Shown: piece after piece, positions 9,039 to 17,051 of the stretch | Layout: each line of letters opens with the position of its first letter | Numbering within the stretch: position 1 is the first letter of the stretch | Source of the DNA: Maribacter sp. 4G9 | GTDB taxonomy: Bacteria > Bacteroidota > Bacteroidia > Flavobacteriales > Flavobacteriaceae | Length of the DNA stretch: 64,000 bases | Direction of reading: 5' to 3' | NCBI RefSeq assembly: GCF_002742265.1 | Contig: NZ_MDGL01000035.1 | Location: forward strand, 1-64,000 | Position numbers and translations under genes: made by a program | The notes under the pieces: model-generated | Seen by the model: the letters and a program-made list of their open reading frames with translations, nothing else | Told to the model about the DNA's origin: nothing | Database searches by the model: none

Positions 9039-10760
9039 TCAACTCGCACAACAACTCAATTTAGACACATCCTTCCCAAAGGTAATCGCTGCCAGTTTAA
9101 CAGCTTCACCTAATGTTAAATAGGGATAAAAACTTTCGGCTAAATCTTTTACTGTAATACCAAACTTAATGGCCATACTCAATTGTTGTATCAGTTCTCC
9201 ACCTTCTTGTGCGACTACCCTTGCACCAATGAGTTTATCGGTTTCTGTGTTACGTATCAGTTTTATAAACCCTCTGGTATCTTGAGCTGCCAATGCTCTT
9301 GGAACGTGAATTAAATCCAGTTTACTGACCTCAAAAGGGATTCCCTTTTTTTCTGCTTCTATTTCATCTATACCTGCTCCTGCGATTTGAGGGTCTGTAA
9401 ATACTACCCAAGGTAATGATGAATAATCAATACTTGTTTTTGTTGATGAAAACGCATTGTTCACTGCTGTACTACCTTCGGTTGCTGCTGTATAAACAAA
9501 TGCCGGTGTAATGGTGACATCTCCTGCTGCATAAATATTGGAAATATTGGTTTCCATTTTTTCATTTACAATAATATGGCCGCTTACTGTTAACTTTAGG
9601 CCGATATTCTCAAGCCCTAATTTAGAGGTGTTAGGCTTCGTCCCTGTAGCCACCACAATATGTCCTTTTTCAACAATTTGAGTTGTGGAACCATCAGGAC
9701 AATTACAATGAATAATTGTATCGTTACCTTTCTTTTCAAATTTAAACGCTCTAAAGTTTGGAAGGATTTCAATCCCTTCACTTTTCATTTGTTCTACCAA
9801 AACATCTGTAATATCTTTTGTTTGACTGCGTAATGGCCTGTCGGTAAATTCAATGATACGTACTTTTACACCCAATCTGTTGTAAGCCATCGCAATTTCC
9901 AAACCAATATAACCAGCTCCCATAATGGTCAAACTTTCAGGTTTTTCCTCTAAATCGAACAAGGTCACATTGGTTAAATAACCAACCTCATTCAGTCCTT
10001 CAATATTTGGAATATTGGTAGTTGCTCCTGTGGCAATTATCATGTTTGCTGCAGTATAAGTATCTTTTCCATCTACAATAATAGAATTGGTATCTACAAA
10101 TTCAGCCCATCCTTTTAACATGGTTAAATTTTCAAAATCGCTTACCACATCCAGATATTTTTGTTGTTGCAACGAAGCCACGAGGACTTTTTTATCTTTT
10201 ATGATTTGTGCAAAATCAATGTCTACACCTTTAAGTTTTATGCCTTTAAAATTGGAATGTGTAGCATGATATACTGTTTCGGCAGCTCTAATTAGGTTTT
10301 TAGAAGGCACACAACCTACGTTTACACAGGTACCGCCAAAATCCAGTCCATCATTTACCATAAGTGTGGTAAGCCCTAAACCTTCCGCTTTTATGGCTGC
10401 AGAAAATGCCGCCGAACCACCACCAATAATGATTAGATCGAATTGATTTTTGTTCTTGGAATCTGCAGTATCCGAATTTACAGCGGGTACCTCTTCGTCA
10501 TCAACATTATTTACAACCGAATAATCACCAACGTTGTTGACGGCATTTATGACATTTGCCTTACTTATCTTATCAGCATCAAAAGTAAATTCGCCTTTTC
10601 CGGTTTCGTGGTTTACTTTGGAACTTAAAACACCTTCAGTTGCGTTCATATCCTTTTCGATATGCGTTGCACAACCTTCACAGGTCATACCCTCAATTTC
10701 CAATGTAATGGTTTCTCTATTTTGAGGCATTTTGATTTTCATTTTAGCTGTATTTTTCAT
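9039..10760 (-). CDS. merA: Mercuric reductase MerA
   Basis: A 573-residue cytoplasmic flavoenzyme reducing Hg(II) to Hg(0) with NADPH. It carries an N-terminal HMA domain (GMTCEGC, C27/C30), the FAD motif GGGSAA (113-118), the redox pair in CVNVGC (145-150), a NAD(P)-binding motif GAGYIGLEIA and the C-terminal vicinal pair CC (570-571) that hands over mercury. All key residues are present and the length is normal for an HMA-containing MerA. It is the last gene of the arsR-merTP-merP-merA operon. Its final 160 residues are duplicated at 4911-5423. Confidence 0.96.
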   Translation of the reverse strand: MKNTAKMKIKMPQNRETITLEIEGMTCEGCATHIEKDMNATEGVLSSKVNHETGKGEFTFDADKISKANVINAVNNVGDYSVVNNVDDEEVPAVNSDTADSKNKNQFDLIIIGGGSAAFSAAIKAEGLGLTTLMVNDGLDFGGTCVNVGCVPSKNLIRAAETVYHATHSNFKGIKLKGVDIDFAQIIKDKKVLVASLQQQKYLDVVSDFENLTMLKGWAEFVDTNSIIVDGKDTYTAANMIIATGATTNIPNIEGLNEVGYLTNVTLFDLEEKPESLTIMGAGYIGLEIAMAYNRLGVKVRIIEFTDRPLRSQTKDITDVLVEQMKSEGIEILPNFRAFKFEKKGNDTIIHCNCPDGSTTQIVEKGHIVVATGTKPNTSKLGLENIGLKLTVSGHIIVNEKMETNISNIYAAGDVTITPAFVYTAATEGSTAVNNAFSSTKTSIDYSSLPWVVFTDPQIAGAGIDEIEAEKKGIPFEVSKLDLIHVPRALAAQDTRGFIKLIRNTETDKLIGARVVAQEGGELIQQLSMAIKFGITVKDLAESFYPYLTLGEAVKLAAITFGKDVSKLSCCAS

Positions 10761-10789
10761 TGAAATCGGTACTGTTTACTTATTAAAAA

Positions 10790-11131
10790 TTAGACCTTCC
10801 CTTTAATTACTTCGGCCTTAAACCCTTTCTTTTCTATGATAAGTTTTAGGGCTTTGATACTTGTTTTTGAACCATCAAACTCAATAACAGCAATATCTCC
10901 AGGGTATTCAACCGAATGTTCCAAAACACCATCTACTTCCTTTAATGCATTATAAATAGCATTGGAACAACCAGCACAAGTAATGCCTGTAATTTTAAAT
11001 TTCACCGTGGTTGCATTGTGTTTCTTTGAAGCTACTTCCACAACTTGATTTGTAACCTCCTTGCTTTGTGATTTGGCCTGAAAAGAAAACAGCATTAAAG
11101 CCAAAATAGGCACTATTGATAGTTTTTTCAT
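10790..11131 (-). CDS. merP: MerP-like periplasmic HMA protein
   Basis: A 113-residue protein with a signal peptide (cut probably after FQAKS, about residue 21) followed by a single HMA domain with GITCAGC near residue 50. It should bind Hg(II) in the periplasm and pass it to MerTP. It lies 17 bases after merTP and 29 bases before merA. Since the upstream MerTP already carries an HMA domain, this operon has two exported or membrane-bound HMA units. A copper-binding role is possible, because this family is hard to separate by sequence. Confidence 0.82.
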   Translation of the reverse strand: MKKLSIVPILALMLFSFQAKSQSKEVTNQVVEVASKKHNATTVKFKITGITCAGCSNAIYNALKEVDGVLEHSVEYPGDIAVIEFDGSKTSIKALKLIIEKKGFKAEVIKGKV

Positions 11132-11148
11132 AATGGGTAATTTTGCGT

Positions 11149-11763
11149 TTATTTATCTTTTATAACTTTGTATCCTGTTGAATTAATTGCCTTTTCAATA
11201 GCTGTTTTAGAGGTTTTAGACTTATCAAACTCTACGATGGCATTTCCCTTTTCATACGAAGGGGTTACATTTATAATACCGTCCAATTCATTTACAGCGT
11301 GTTTTATGCTTTCTTCACAGCCAGCACAAGTCATTCCTTGAACATTAAAGTTTACAGTTTGAATATTTGATTGGTTTACAATGACCACTTCTTTTTTATT
11401 ATCCGGATAAAAAATGGATGAATAATATGGAAATGCCAGCATTATAATTGCAAATGCTGTTACTATTCCCAAAAAGGTTTTTGACTGTATAAATTTTGAT
11501 TTTCCTTCCTTACCGGCAGGCAGGTCGTCCGTATCGCATTCACAATCGATTTCCTTATGGGGTTTTAGTTTTTGATACCAAGCAAAGCCGAGCACTAAAA
11601 TTGTTAGCCCGATTAGATAAGGTCTAAAAGGCTCAAGCCAAGAAAATGTTGAGGCAATTCCACTTGTTCCCGCGATTAAAGCCAAAACGGGTGTAATACA
11701 ACATAAAGAGGCTGTAATTGCAGTTAACAAACCTGCACCAATTAATTTGTTCTCACGTTTCAT
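11149..11763 (-). CDS. merTP: Mercuric transport fusion protein MerTP (intact mer operon)
   Basis: A 204-residue MerT-MerP fusion. Membrane segment 1 carries the Cys pair in SLCCITP (about 20-23), a loop has CECD, the third membrane segment is near 110-125, and the C-terminal HMA domain has GMTCAGC near 143. It imports Hg(II) for reduction by MerA. Its start overlaps the arsR stop by 4 bases, so translation is coupled to the regulator. It resembles the copy at 3564-4184 along its whole length but differs at many positions, so the duplication is old or the two loci had separate origins. Confidence 0.9.
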   Translation of the reverse strand: MKRENKLIGAGLLTAITASLCCITPVLALIAGTSGIASTFSWLEPFRPYLIGLTILVLGFAWYQKLKPHKEIDCECDTDDLPAGKEGKSKFIQSKTFLGIVTAFAIIMLAFPYYSSIFYPDNKKEVVIVNQSNIQTVNFNVQGMTCAGCEESIKHAVNELDGIINVTPSYEKGNAIVEFDKSKTSKTAIEKAINSTGYKVIKDK

Positions 11764-12134
11764 ATCGTTTCTAAAACTTTGTTTTTATCGAGTATTTCAA
11801 AAAACGGATTTAATAATGTTGAATATTCAGGGGTTAGTGAGTAAAAAATGGTCTGAGCATCTCTTTCGGTTTCCAATAAATTTCTGTCCTTCATTTTTCT
11901 CAAATGTTGAGAGACGGCAGAAATATTCATTCCGAGAATGTCGCTTAAGTCGCAAACGCAAAGTCGTTTCTCCTCAAAGAGTAAGTAAAGTATCTTAAGT
12001 CTTACACTGTTTCCAACCAATGAAAGTCCATTTGCTAAATAATCAAATGTTTCGTTTAATTCTGAAACTGTTTCTTTACAACGGTTTATCTGTTTAATAT
12101 CCGCTTGCTGTCTTATACAAGAATTATTTTCCAT
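11760..12134 (-). CDS. ArsR/SmtB-family metal-sensing repressor of the mer operon
   Basis: A 124-residue winged-helix repressor. The CVC motif in RLCVCDLS (C59, C61) lies in the helix-3 position used by ArsR/CadC-type sensors, extra cysteines are at 6 and 19, and the recognition helix is around NISAVSQHLRKM (70-81). It should block the mer promoter until Hg(II) or another thiophilic metal binds. It heads the operon and overlaps merTP. The promoter upstream has a palindrome centred on the -33 box, consistent with autorepression. An ArsR type here, in place of MerR, is usual for mer loci in Bacteroidota. Confidence 0.9.
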   Translation of the reverse strand: MENNSCIRQQADIKQINRCKETVSELNETFDYLANGLSLVGNSVRLKILYLLFEEKRLCVCDLSDILGMNISAVSQHLRKMKDRNLLETERDAQTIFYSLTPEYSTLLNPFFEILDKNKVLETI

Positions 12135-12138
12135 AAGT

Positions 12139-12169
12139 CAAAATTACAATAATTTCTTATTTAAGCAAA
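12139..12169 (-). promoter_or_regulatory. Bacteroidota-type promoter of the arsR-mer operon
   Basis: Reading the minus strand, TTTG at 12169-12166 is followed by exactly 19 bases and then TAATTTTG at 12146-12139, matching the -33 / -7 consensus of Bacteroidota. The -7 box ends only 5 bases before the arsR ATG, so the transcript should be leaderless or nearly so. Confidence 0.65.
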
Positions 12170-12179
12170 TACTTAAATA
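12158..12179. promoter_or_regulatory. Operator palindrome for the ArsR-type repressor
   Basis: TATTTAAG (12158-12165) and CTTAAATA (12172-12179) form a perfect 8-base inverted repeat around a 6-base spacer. The spacer contains the -33 TTTG (minus strand), so a bound dimer would block the promoter. The TTAAG/CTTAA half-sites resemble known ArsR-family operators. Confidence 0.65.
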
Positions 12180-12278
12180 TAAAAATAAAATGAAAAATAA
12201 ATTTTAGTCATTATGTTCCTTTTGTTTTGATTTGTGTTTTTGTAAAAACTTAAAGTGCCAAAATGTGTATCTGTTTTT

Positions 12279-12926
12279 TTAGCTTGCAGGTAAAGGTATT
12301 AGTGGCTTAACAGTTAATTGTCTTTTAAAACTACAAAACAGAAAATTCTGTACGGTGTTGGATGGTGTTAAGTGGTCCTCTGTTACACATTGAATTTTGT
12401 CAAATCCTTTTTTTAATTCCGACGTTAACCCCTCTTCATTGTATTGTATTATTTCAAGTCCGCTACATTTTTTTGGTCCGTTTTGTGAAAAGGTTCCTAT
12501 TATTAAATAACCACTTACAAATTTTGTCGCTATCTTAATATATTTTTTAATCTGATCATCTGTTGTAAGAAAATGAAAAGTTGCTCTGTCGTGCCAGACA
12601 TCATAAGACGAATGAGGTTCAAATTCAGTAATGTCGCTCACAATCCAATTTACTTTACTCGCCTTTTCTCCCAGTCTTTTTTTAGCTTTTGCAATTGCTT
12701 TTTCTGAAATATCAAGTACAGTAATATTATTATACCCTTCCTTGAGTAAATAGTCAACAAGTTTACTGTCGCCACCACCAATGTCTATAATTCTTGCATC
12801 CTTATTTAGTTTGAACGAATGTATAAACTCCAGCGAAGTTTTTGGTATTTCTTGTGTCCAACTTACTTGGTCTGGATTTTTAGTTTCGTAAACTGTTTCC
12901 CAATGTTTCTTTCTGTCTAATTTCAT
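12279..12926 (-). CDS. Class I SAM-dependent methyltransferase
   Basis: A 215-residue protein with a Rossmann-type SAM-binding motif (IDIGGGDSK, 47-55), motif II acidic residue (VLDIS) and DVWHDRATFHFL, typical of small soluble class I methyltransferases. It has no signal peptide. It ends about 145 bases before the arsR start on the same strand, but the arsR promoter in between makes it a separate unit. Relatives with the WHDRAxFHFLT string are often labelled only as methyltransferases, and some act on thiols or metalloids. Methylation of a metal(loid) is suggested only by location. Confidence 0.8.
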   Translation of the reverse strand: MKLDRKKHWETVYETKNPDQVSWTQEIPKTSLEFIHSFKLNKDARIIDIGGGDSKLVDYLLKEGYNNITVLDISEKAIAKAKKRLGEKASKVNWIVSDITEFEPHSSYDVWHDRATFHFLTTDDQIKKYIKIATKFVSGYLIIGTFSQNGPKKCSGLEIIQYNEEGLTSELKKGFDKIQCVTEDHLTPSNTVQNFLFCSFKRQLTVKPLIPLPAS

Positions 12927-13009
12927 TTTGATATCTCAATTCAGTTTATTGGTAACTCGTTATATAATCCATTGATTTAAAAAATTCCACTAAATATTAG
13001 TAAAAACAT

Positions 13010-13576
13010 TTAAATCTCATCCAAGGATTTTCGGTTTTTATCCACGGACTTCTTGAACTGCGTGGGTGTCATTCCTGTTACTTTTTTAAACTGATTACTC
13101 AAATAGGCTACACTACTATAATGTAGTTGAAAAGCTATCTCACTCAAGGTCAATTCATCGTAGACAATGAGTTCTTTAACACGTTCAATTTTTTGATTGA
13201 TAATGTATTGCTCAAACGTTATACTTTCAACTGACGAGAAAAGGGAACTTAAATATTTGTAATCAAGATTGAGCTTGTCACTGATAAAATCGGGCCATTT
13301 TATATCCAGTTCTTCATCGGAGTGATGGATTTTTTGCACCACCAGACTTTTCATTTGCTCGATGAGTTGGCTTTTTCGGTCGTTTATTAAACTGAAACCG
13401 GCATCCTGAAGTTCTATGGACAAGGATAATTTTTTTTTCAAGTCAAGTGCTGAAACCAATTCCACTTCTCCCAATTTAATCGAAGTGTAGGGAATGTCCA
13501 ATTTCTGCAAAATGGTTGAAACCGCCTTTATACATCTCGGGCAGACCATGTTCTTAATATGAATAGTATTGCTCAT
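13010..13576 (-). CDS. AraC-type regulator with an HMA-like CPRC N-terminus
   Basis: A 188-residue protein. Residues 4-45 read IHIKNMVCPRC then a short alpha/beta stretch that looks like a shrunken heavy-metal-associated domain with C12 and C15. Residues 75-185 hold an AraC-type double helix-turn-helix (LTLSEIAFQLHYSSVAYLSN, then FKKVTGMTPTQFK). This suggests a one-component transcription factor that senses a soft metal directly. A paralogue with CRRC is at 48063-48644, beside the second copper cluster. It lies between the mer methyltransferase and the PepSY/DUF2911 group. Metal sensing is inferred from the CxxC and from context. Confidence 0.8.
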   Translation of the reverse strand: MSNTIHIKNMVCPRCIKAVSTILQKLDIPYTSIKLGEVELVSALDLKKKLSLSIELQDAGFSLINDRKSQLIEQMKSLVVQKIHHSDEELDIKWPDFISDKLNLDYKYLSSLFSSVESITFEQYIINQKIERVKELIVYDELTLSEIAFQLHYSSVAYLSNQFKKVTGMTPTQFKKSVDKNRKSLDEI

Positions 13577-13613
13577 TTGATTCTACCTTCAATTTTTTTA
13601 TCATCTTCTTGGG

Positions 13614-13769
13614 CTAAGAAAAAGCTCGTACAAGAACCAATATTGTTGCTATCAAGAACAATAGTACTATGGCAATTATACCATAAACTCTGTCTTTCTT
13701 ACTAATACCATCCTTTGGCGGTTTTCTTTCCTTTTTTCTTCTTTCCCTTCGATAATGGCTCACCGTCAT
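13614..13769 (-). CDS. Small membrane protein, 51 residues
   Basis: An ATG at 13769 with GAAGA just upstream opens a 51-residue frame. The N-terminal half is strongly basic (RRERRKKERK). Residues 29-47 form one membrane helix (YGIIAIVLLFLIATILVLV). The basic side should stay in the cytoplasm. I recognise no family. It lies between the AraC and PepSY genes on the same strand, near another small single-helix frame, so both may belong to the same transcript. The function is unknown. Confidence 0.55.
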   Translation of the reverse strand: MTVSHYRRERRKKERKPPKDGISKKDRVYGIIAIVLLFLIATILVLVRAFS

Positions 13770-13891
13770 CTTCTTTTAAAAGTTCAAAATTGGGTTAGTA
13801 CCTACATTCTCTATGGCCATTTTTACTACAATGCTGGTTTATCATCGAAAAGAGATGTTGGTTTTATTAAGTGTTCTTTGCATTATTCTGT

Positions 13892-14050
13892 TTACTTATA
13901 AAGAGCTAGGATTAATTGTGTTATTAAAGCATGTATCACGAATAAAATCAAAATTGAAATTATTATGTAAAGTCCCTCTTTCTCTGCCCTATTATCCTCT
14001 GAGGACTTTTGGTTTTTGTCCTTTCCTCCATTCTTACGATTTTCAACCAC
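13892..14050 (-). CDS. Possible small membrane protein, 52 residues (GTG start)
   Basis: A frame from GTG at 14050 has a charged, Lys/Glu-rich first half (NRKNGGKDKNQKSSED) and one hydrophobic helix near residues 28-46 (YIIISILILFVIHALITQL). It has the same layout as the frame at 13614-13769. No ATG start exists upstream of the in-frame stop, which weakens the case. It lies 31 bases downstream of the PepSY gene on the same strand. Together these two frames fill the 505-base stretch 13577-14081, where I see nothing else. Confidence 0.4.
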   Translation of the reverse strand: MVENRKNGGKDKNQKSSEDNRAEKEGLYIIISILILFVIHALITQLILALYK

Positions 14051-14081
14051 GACCTTTCTCTATTTCAAGTTATAAAAGGTT

Positions 14082-14786
14082 TTAATTACTCCCCTTTTTT
14101 ATTTTCCTCATTGTTGGTGAGGATATGTACCAAAGTAAAAAACCGCTCAAAACAGTTATTAGTCCTAAAAGCGAAAAGGCTCTGAGGACTATGGTATTAA
14201 AATTGTCCCTTCCCTCATAATCCATGGTATGGGTCATCCAAAGAAAATCGAACCATCGCCAATTGCGATGCCTTATTGTTTGGAAAGAACCATCTTTTAT
14301 GGAAACATAAGCCTTAATATTTTCAGGTGTTTCATATGATATGGCATAGGCTGGAATGGGCCTGCCTCGATATTCGCTATGGCTCCCTACTTCCTCGATG
14401 CGTTCTATATTTTTCACTTTGAGTTCAGGCAGCATATTTCTCCTCGCAACCTGAAGGGCGTCCTGTTCGGATATTTGAGCTTTTAATGCACCTGTTTTTG
14501 CATTGACCAATTGACTTTGATTAATCCAATAATAAGGCTCTCCTGCTATTTCTCTTAGTTCCAAAGAAGTTATGGCATCAGCTTTAATCTCGGTTGGACT
14601 GATTAGATTGGTAAATATGGTTTTTTCAACAGGTTCCTGTCGATATTGGTCGCCGTGTATCTCATCGATATCCGTCCAACTGAAATACATGCCGCTGATG
14701 GTCCACATTAAGAACTGAATTCCTAAAAAGATACCCAGATAGCGATGTGCCTTTCTTATTTTTAAAGCTGTTTGTCTTTTTACCAT
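14082..14786 (-). CDS. PepSY-domain membrane protein
   Basis: A 234-residue protein with a first membrane helix at about 15-33 after RKAHRYLG, a periplasmic PepSY-like region in the middle, and a second helix near 200-220. The pattern RKxHRYLGIFLG and WMTHTMDY is typical of PepSY transmembrane proteins related to the half-size iron/siderophore reductases. In copper and iron clusters these are thought to assist metal reduction or uptake. It starts one base after the DUF2911 lipoprotein gene, so the two are coupled. The substrate is not known. Confidence 0.75.
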   Translation of the reverse strand: MVKRQTALKIRKAHRYLGIFLGIQFLMWTISGMYFSWTDIDEIHGDQYRQEPVEKTIFTNLISPTEIKADAITSLELREIAGEPYYWINQSQLVNAKTGALKAQISEQDALQVARRNMLPELKVKNIERIEEVGSHSEYRGRPIPAYAISYETPENIKAYVSIKDGSFQTIRHRNWRWFDFLWMTHTMDYEGRDNFNTIVLRAFSLLGLITVLSGFLLWYISSPTMRKIKKGSN

Positions 14787-14787
14787 C

Positions 14788-15369
14788 TTATTTTACTTTA
14801 AAAGAAAATTCAATCGTGACTTTTTCCCAACTCATTGAGATTGTTCCGGAAGTCTCTGTTGTTTTGCTTACTTTATACTCTAAGTGTTCTTTGATTTCTT
14901 CAGAAACTTTAGGGGTGACTTTAAATCTTAATACATCATCATTTTCAGTATAGTCGTCCTTACCGTGTTGGTTCCAATTACTGTTGAAAATGATTGTCCA
15001 TTCTTCCTGATTCGGAATTACAAAAAATCCATATTTCCCAGCTTTCAATTCCTTGCCATCAATTTTTAAATCCTTATTCGTTTCCAGCCAAGTAGCCATA
15101 TGAGCACCTGCCTGCCAAACAGCATCATAGGGAAGTAAACCACCAAAAATGATACGGTTTCGAACTCCTGGCGAAGAATAATCAATATGAATGTGCGCAT
15201 CGCCCATCATTGCCATACTACTGGTATGTGGACTTAAATTTTTCTTGGGAGTAGAAACCTTTTCTGCCTCCATATGGTTATGTTCAGGTTCCGTATTTTT
15301 TTTATCTTCTTTACAAGCTACCATTATTAGGAAACTTAAAATAATCAGTAACGGTTTTCGATTTTTCAT
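14788..15369 (-). CDS. DUF2911 lipoprotein
   Basis: A 193-residue protein with a lipoprotein signal (IMVAC, Cys about 19) and a His-rich linker (EPEHNHMEAE). The body has the DUF2911 pattern: IDYSSPGVRNRIIFG, DAVWQAGAHMAT and WTIIFN. It should sit in the periplasm, attached to a membrane. The biochemical function of DUF2911 is unknown. The SSPGVRxR part resembles a small beta-sandwich. The His/Met residues at the N-terminus fit a metal-rich setting. It is followed directly by the PepSY gene. Confidence 0.8.
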   Translation of the reverse strand: MKNRKPLLIILSFLIMVACKEDKKNTEPEHNHMEAEKVSTPKKNLSPHTSSMAMMGDAHIHIDYSSPGVRNRIIFGGLLPYDAVWQAGAHMATWLETNKDLKIDGKELKAGKYGFFVIPNQEEWTIIFNSNWNQHGKDDYTENDDVLRFKVTPKVSEEIKEHLEYKVSKTTETSGTISMSWEKVTIEFSFKVK

Positions 15370-15385
15370 GGCTTTCGTTTATAGG

Positions 15386-15865
15386 TTATTTGTTTTTGAT
15401 ATTCCTAGAGGAAGAATGAGTTTTAATGATTTTCCATTGGCCATCCATCTTCTTTAAAATGGAAGTTGCTACCCCTTTTTTCATTATCGTTCTGCTTTCG
15501 CCTTTCTCATCTGGGTTGAGCACGATAGTGTATATATAGGTTTCGGTCGTAAATGCATAGGGCAGATCTACTTTCGCGTCAATTTTATAATCTGAAAATT
15601 CAAATTTCTTGAAATGCCCTAATTCTGGTCCTAAGTGATGTTTTATATAGTGTGCATAGGAACCCTCGACACCGCCAGATTCAAATACTTCAGAGTCTTT
15701 TGTAAATAACTCGAATGTACCTTTGGTCGTTAGGTTTTGCAGTGCATCCTTATACGATTTGATAACAGTGATTACTTCCTCTCTTTCGCTAGCCATATTT
15801 TCTTGACCTATTGCTATGTTTACGAATATAATGGACAAGGCAGTTATTAGTTTTAGTGATTTCAT
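15386..15865 (-). CDS. Exported NTF2-like (DUF4440/SnoaL-type) protein
   Basis: I place the start at 15865 (MKSLKLITALSIIF), because it gives a clean signal peptide ending near AIGQ and removes a 44-base overlap with the ion-channel gene upstream. The mature part of about 140 residues reads like an NTF2 fold: a helical start (REEVITVIKSYKDAL), a middle with strands and the closing WKIIKTHSS. Such secreted proteins bind small ligands or have no known activity. It sits between the channel and DUF2911 genes on one strand and may be co-transcribed with them. Confidence 0.72.
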   Translation of the reverse strand: MKSLKLITALSIIFVNIAIGQENMASEREEVITVIKSYKDALQNLTTKGTFELFTKDSEVFESGGVEGSYAHYIKHHLGPELGHFKKFEFSDYKIDAKVDLPYAFTTETYIYTIVLNPDEKGESRTIMKKGVATSILKKMDGQWKIIKTHSSSRNIKNK

Positions 15866-15881
15866 AGTTTGATTTATTTGA

Positions 15882-16436
15882 TTATTTATTATTAACGTGT
15901 ATTCTATTAATGTTCGCGATGCCAAATACCAATACGAAAAATCGTAATGCCACTTCCAGCATTACCAAGGTTTTTGAATAAGCATTCATAGGAACAATAT
16001 CGCCATATCCTACCGATGAAAATGTAATGGTACTAAAGTATAGGTACTCAAAAATTATCTCGATTGCAGAACTTCCTTCGTTCAAATCTGTTTTAAAACT
16101 AATGGAACCAAGATTGTGCAATGCCCAAAAATCTATTGCAAATGAAAAAATGATAAGGCCGATAAGTAGGGCAAAAAGGACAAGTATATGACTTAGCAAA
16201 TGGCTATTTCCTATTATCTTGACCAATTGATCAAAAGAAAACCGGACAAGAAAGTAAATTTTAATGAGGGCGAATAACAATATCAAGAATCGGGCAATAC
16301 CCATCTCTCTGAAAATGGGTAGCAGCCATAGATCGATGATGCCAACAACGATAATTACCGCTATGGTTTTCCATGCCTTCGAAAATAGCTGGGTATAGAA
16401 AGCATCGGTATGTTCTAAATCTTTCGTATCACTCAT
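15882..16436 (-). CDS. Small ion channel with potassium-type selectivity filter
   Basis: A 184-residue inner-membrane protein with about four hydrophobic segments. Near residues 135-146 the pore signature ITFSSVGYGD appears, with the GYG filter of K+ channels, followed by the pore-lining helix. It corresponds to the Ion_trans_2 type with an extra N-terminal membrane pair. It has no cytoplasmic RCK domain, so gating is not visible. In a metal-stress cluster, K+ flux may help keep membrane potential, but this is a guess. Confidence 0.82.
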   Translation of the reverse strand: MSDTKDLEHTDAFYTQLFSKAWKTIAVIIVVGIIDLWLLPIFREMGIARFLILLFALIKIYFLVRFSFDQLVKIIGNSHLLSHILVLFALLIGLIIFSFAIDFWALHNLGSISFKTDLNEGSSAIEIIFEYLYFSTITFSSVGYGDIVPMNAYSKTLVMLEVALRFFVLVFGIANINRIHVNNK

Positions 16437-16482
16437 TTTTTCTTAAAATTACTGGTGATTACTATTTGTATTAATCAAAAAT

Positions 16483-17031
16483 CTATTTTTCCTTAAGCAA
16501 CGCATCAACTTTCAGGTCGTGTTTGTCATCGACTTTCACAAATAGAAAGCTCGGACGTTCCAAATTGTAATCCGTAATCAATAGCGACCATAAAGCTGTC
16601 ATCTTAAGGCCTTTTTCAACGGGTCTCAAGTTTATATTTATCGTAACCGGCAGAGATGTACTGGCAAGGGTAAAATCGCCCTTGACCTCAACTGTCTGTT
16701 CCATTTGTTTATCCAAATCAAAATCGCCTATAAGTTTTCCCTCAAAATTAACGTGGGGGTTTTTTTCTGCTTCCAACAATTCGTACATGTGTTCGTCACG
16801 TTTTTCTTTGCCCGTCTTTATTGATTTGACGGGAACCTTGAACGCAACATCCTTTGTTCCTAAGTCGATATTTCCGTTCAACTGTTCCGTTTCGCCCATA
16901 TAGGAGTTGAGTGGCATTTTTGCCTCGAAGGAAGCGTAGCCGTTTTCAGTGCCATAAACCTGTGCGATTGAATGATGAATACCCGTGAATAAGAGTGTTA
17001 TCAACAAATAAAAAATTATACTCCTGTACAT
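16483..17031 (-). CDS. YceI-family periplasmic protein
   Basis: A 182-residue protein with an N-terminal signal peptide (cut near HSIAQ, about 24) and YceI-like beta structure: FEAKMPLNSYMGETEQLNG, FKVPVKSI, KRDEHMYELLEAEKNPHVNFEG and a repeated beta ending. YceI proteins are lipocalin-like carriers of polyprenyl or other long lipids. The DEHMYE..NPxVxFE part is conserved in the family. It lies between the FMN enzyme gene and the ion channel on the same strand. No metal-binding motif is apparent. Confidence 0.82.
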   Translation of the reverse strand: MYRSIIFYLLITLLFTGIHHSIAQVYGTENGYASFEAKMPLNSYMGETEQLNGNIDLGTKDVAFKVPVKSIKTGKEKRDEHMYELLEAEKNPHVNFEGKLIGDFDLDKQMEQTVEVKGDFTLASTSLPVTININLRPVEKGLKMTALWSLLITDYNLERPSFLFVKVDDKHDLKVDALLKEK

Positions 17032-17051
17032 AATTATGTTTTTATTACTAA

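Noticed and set aside
13813-14085. Plus-strand frame of 90 residues opposite the AraC-PepSY interval
   Set aside because: No family pattern and it runs antisense to two better small membrane frames; composition looks like reversed non-coding DNA.
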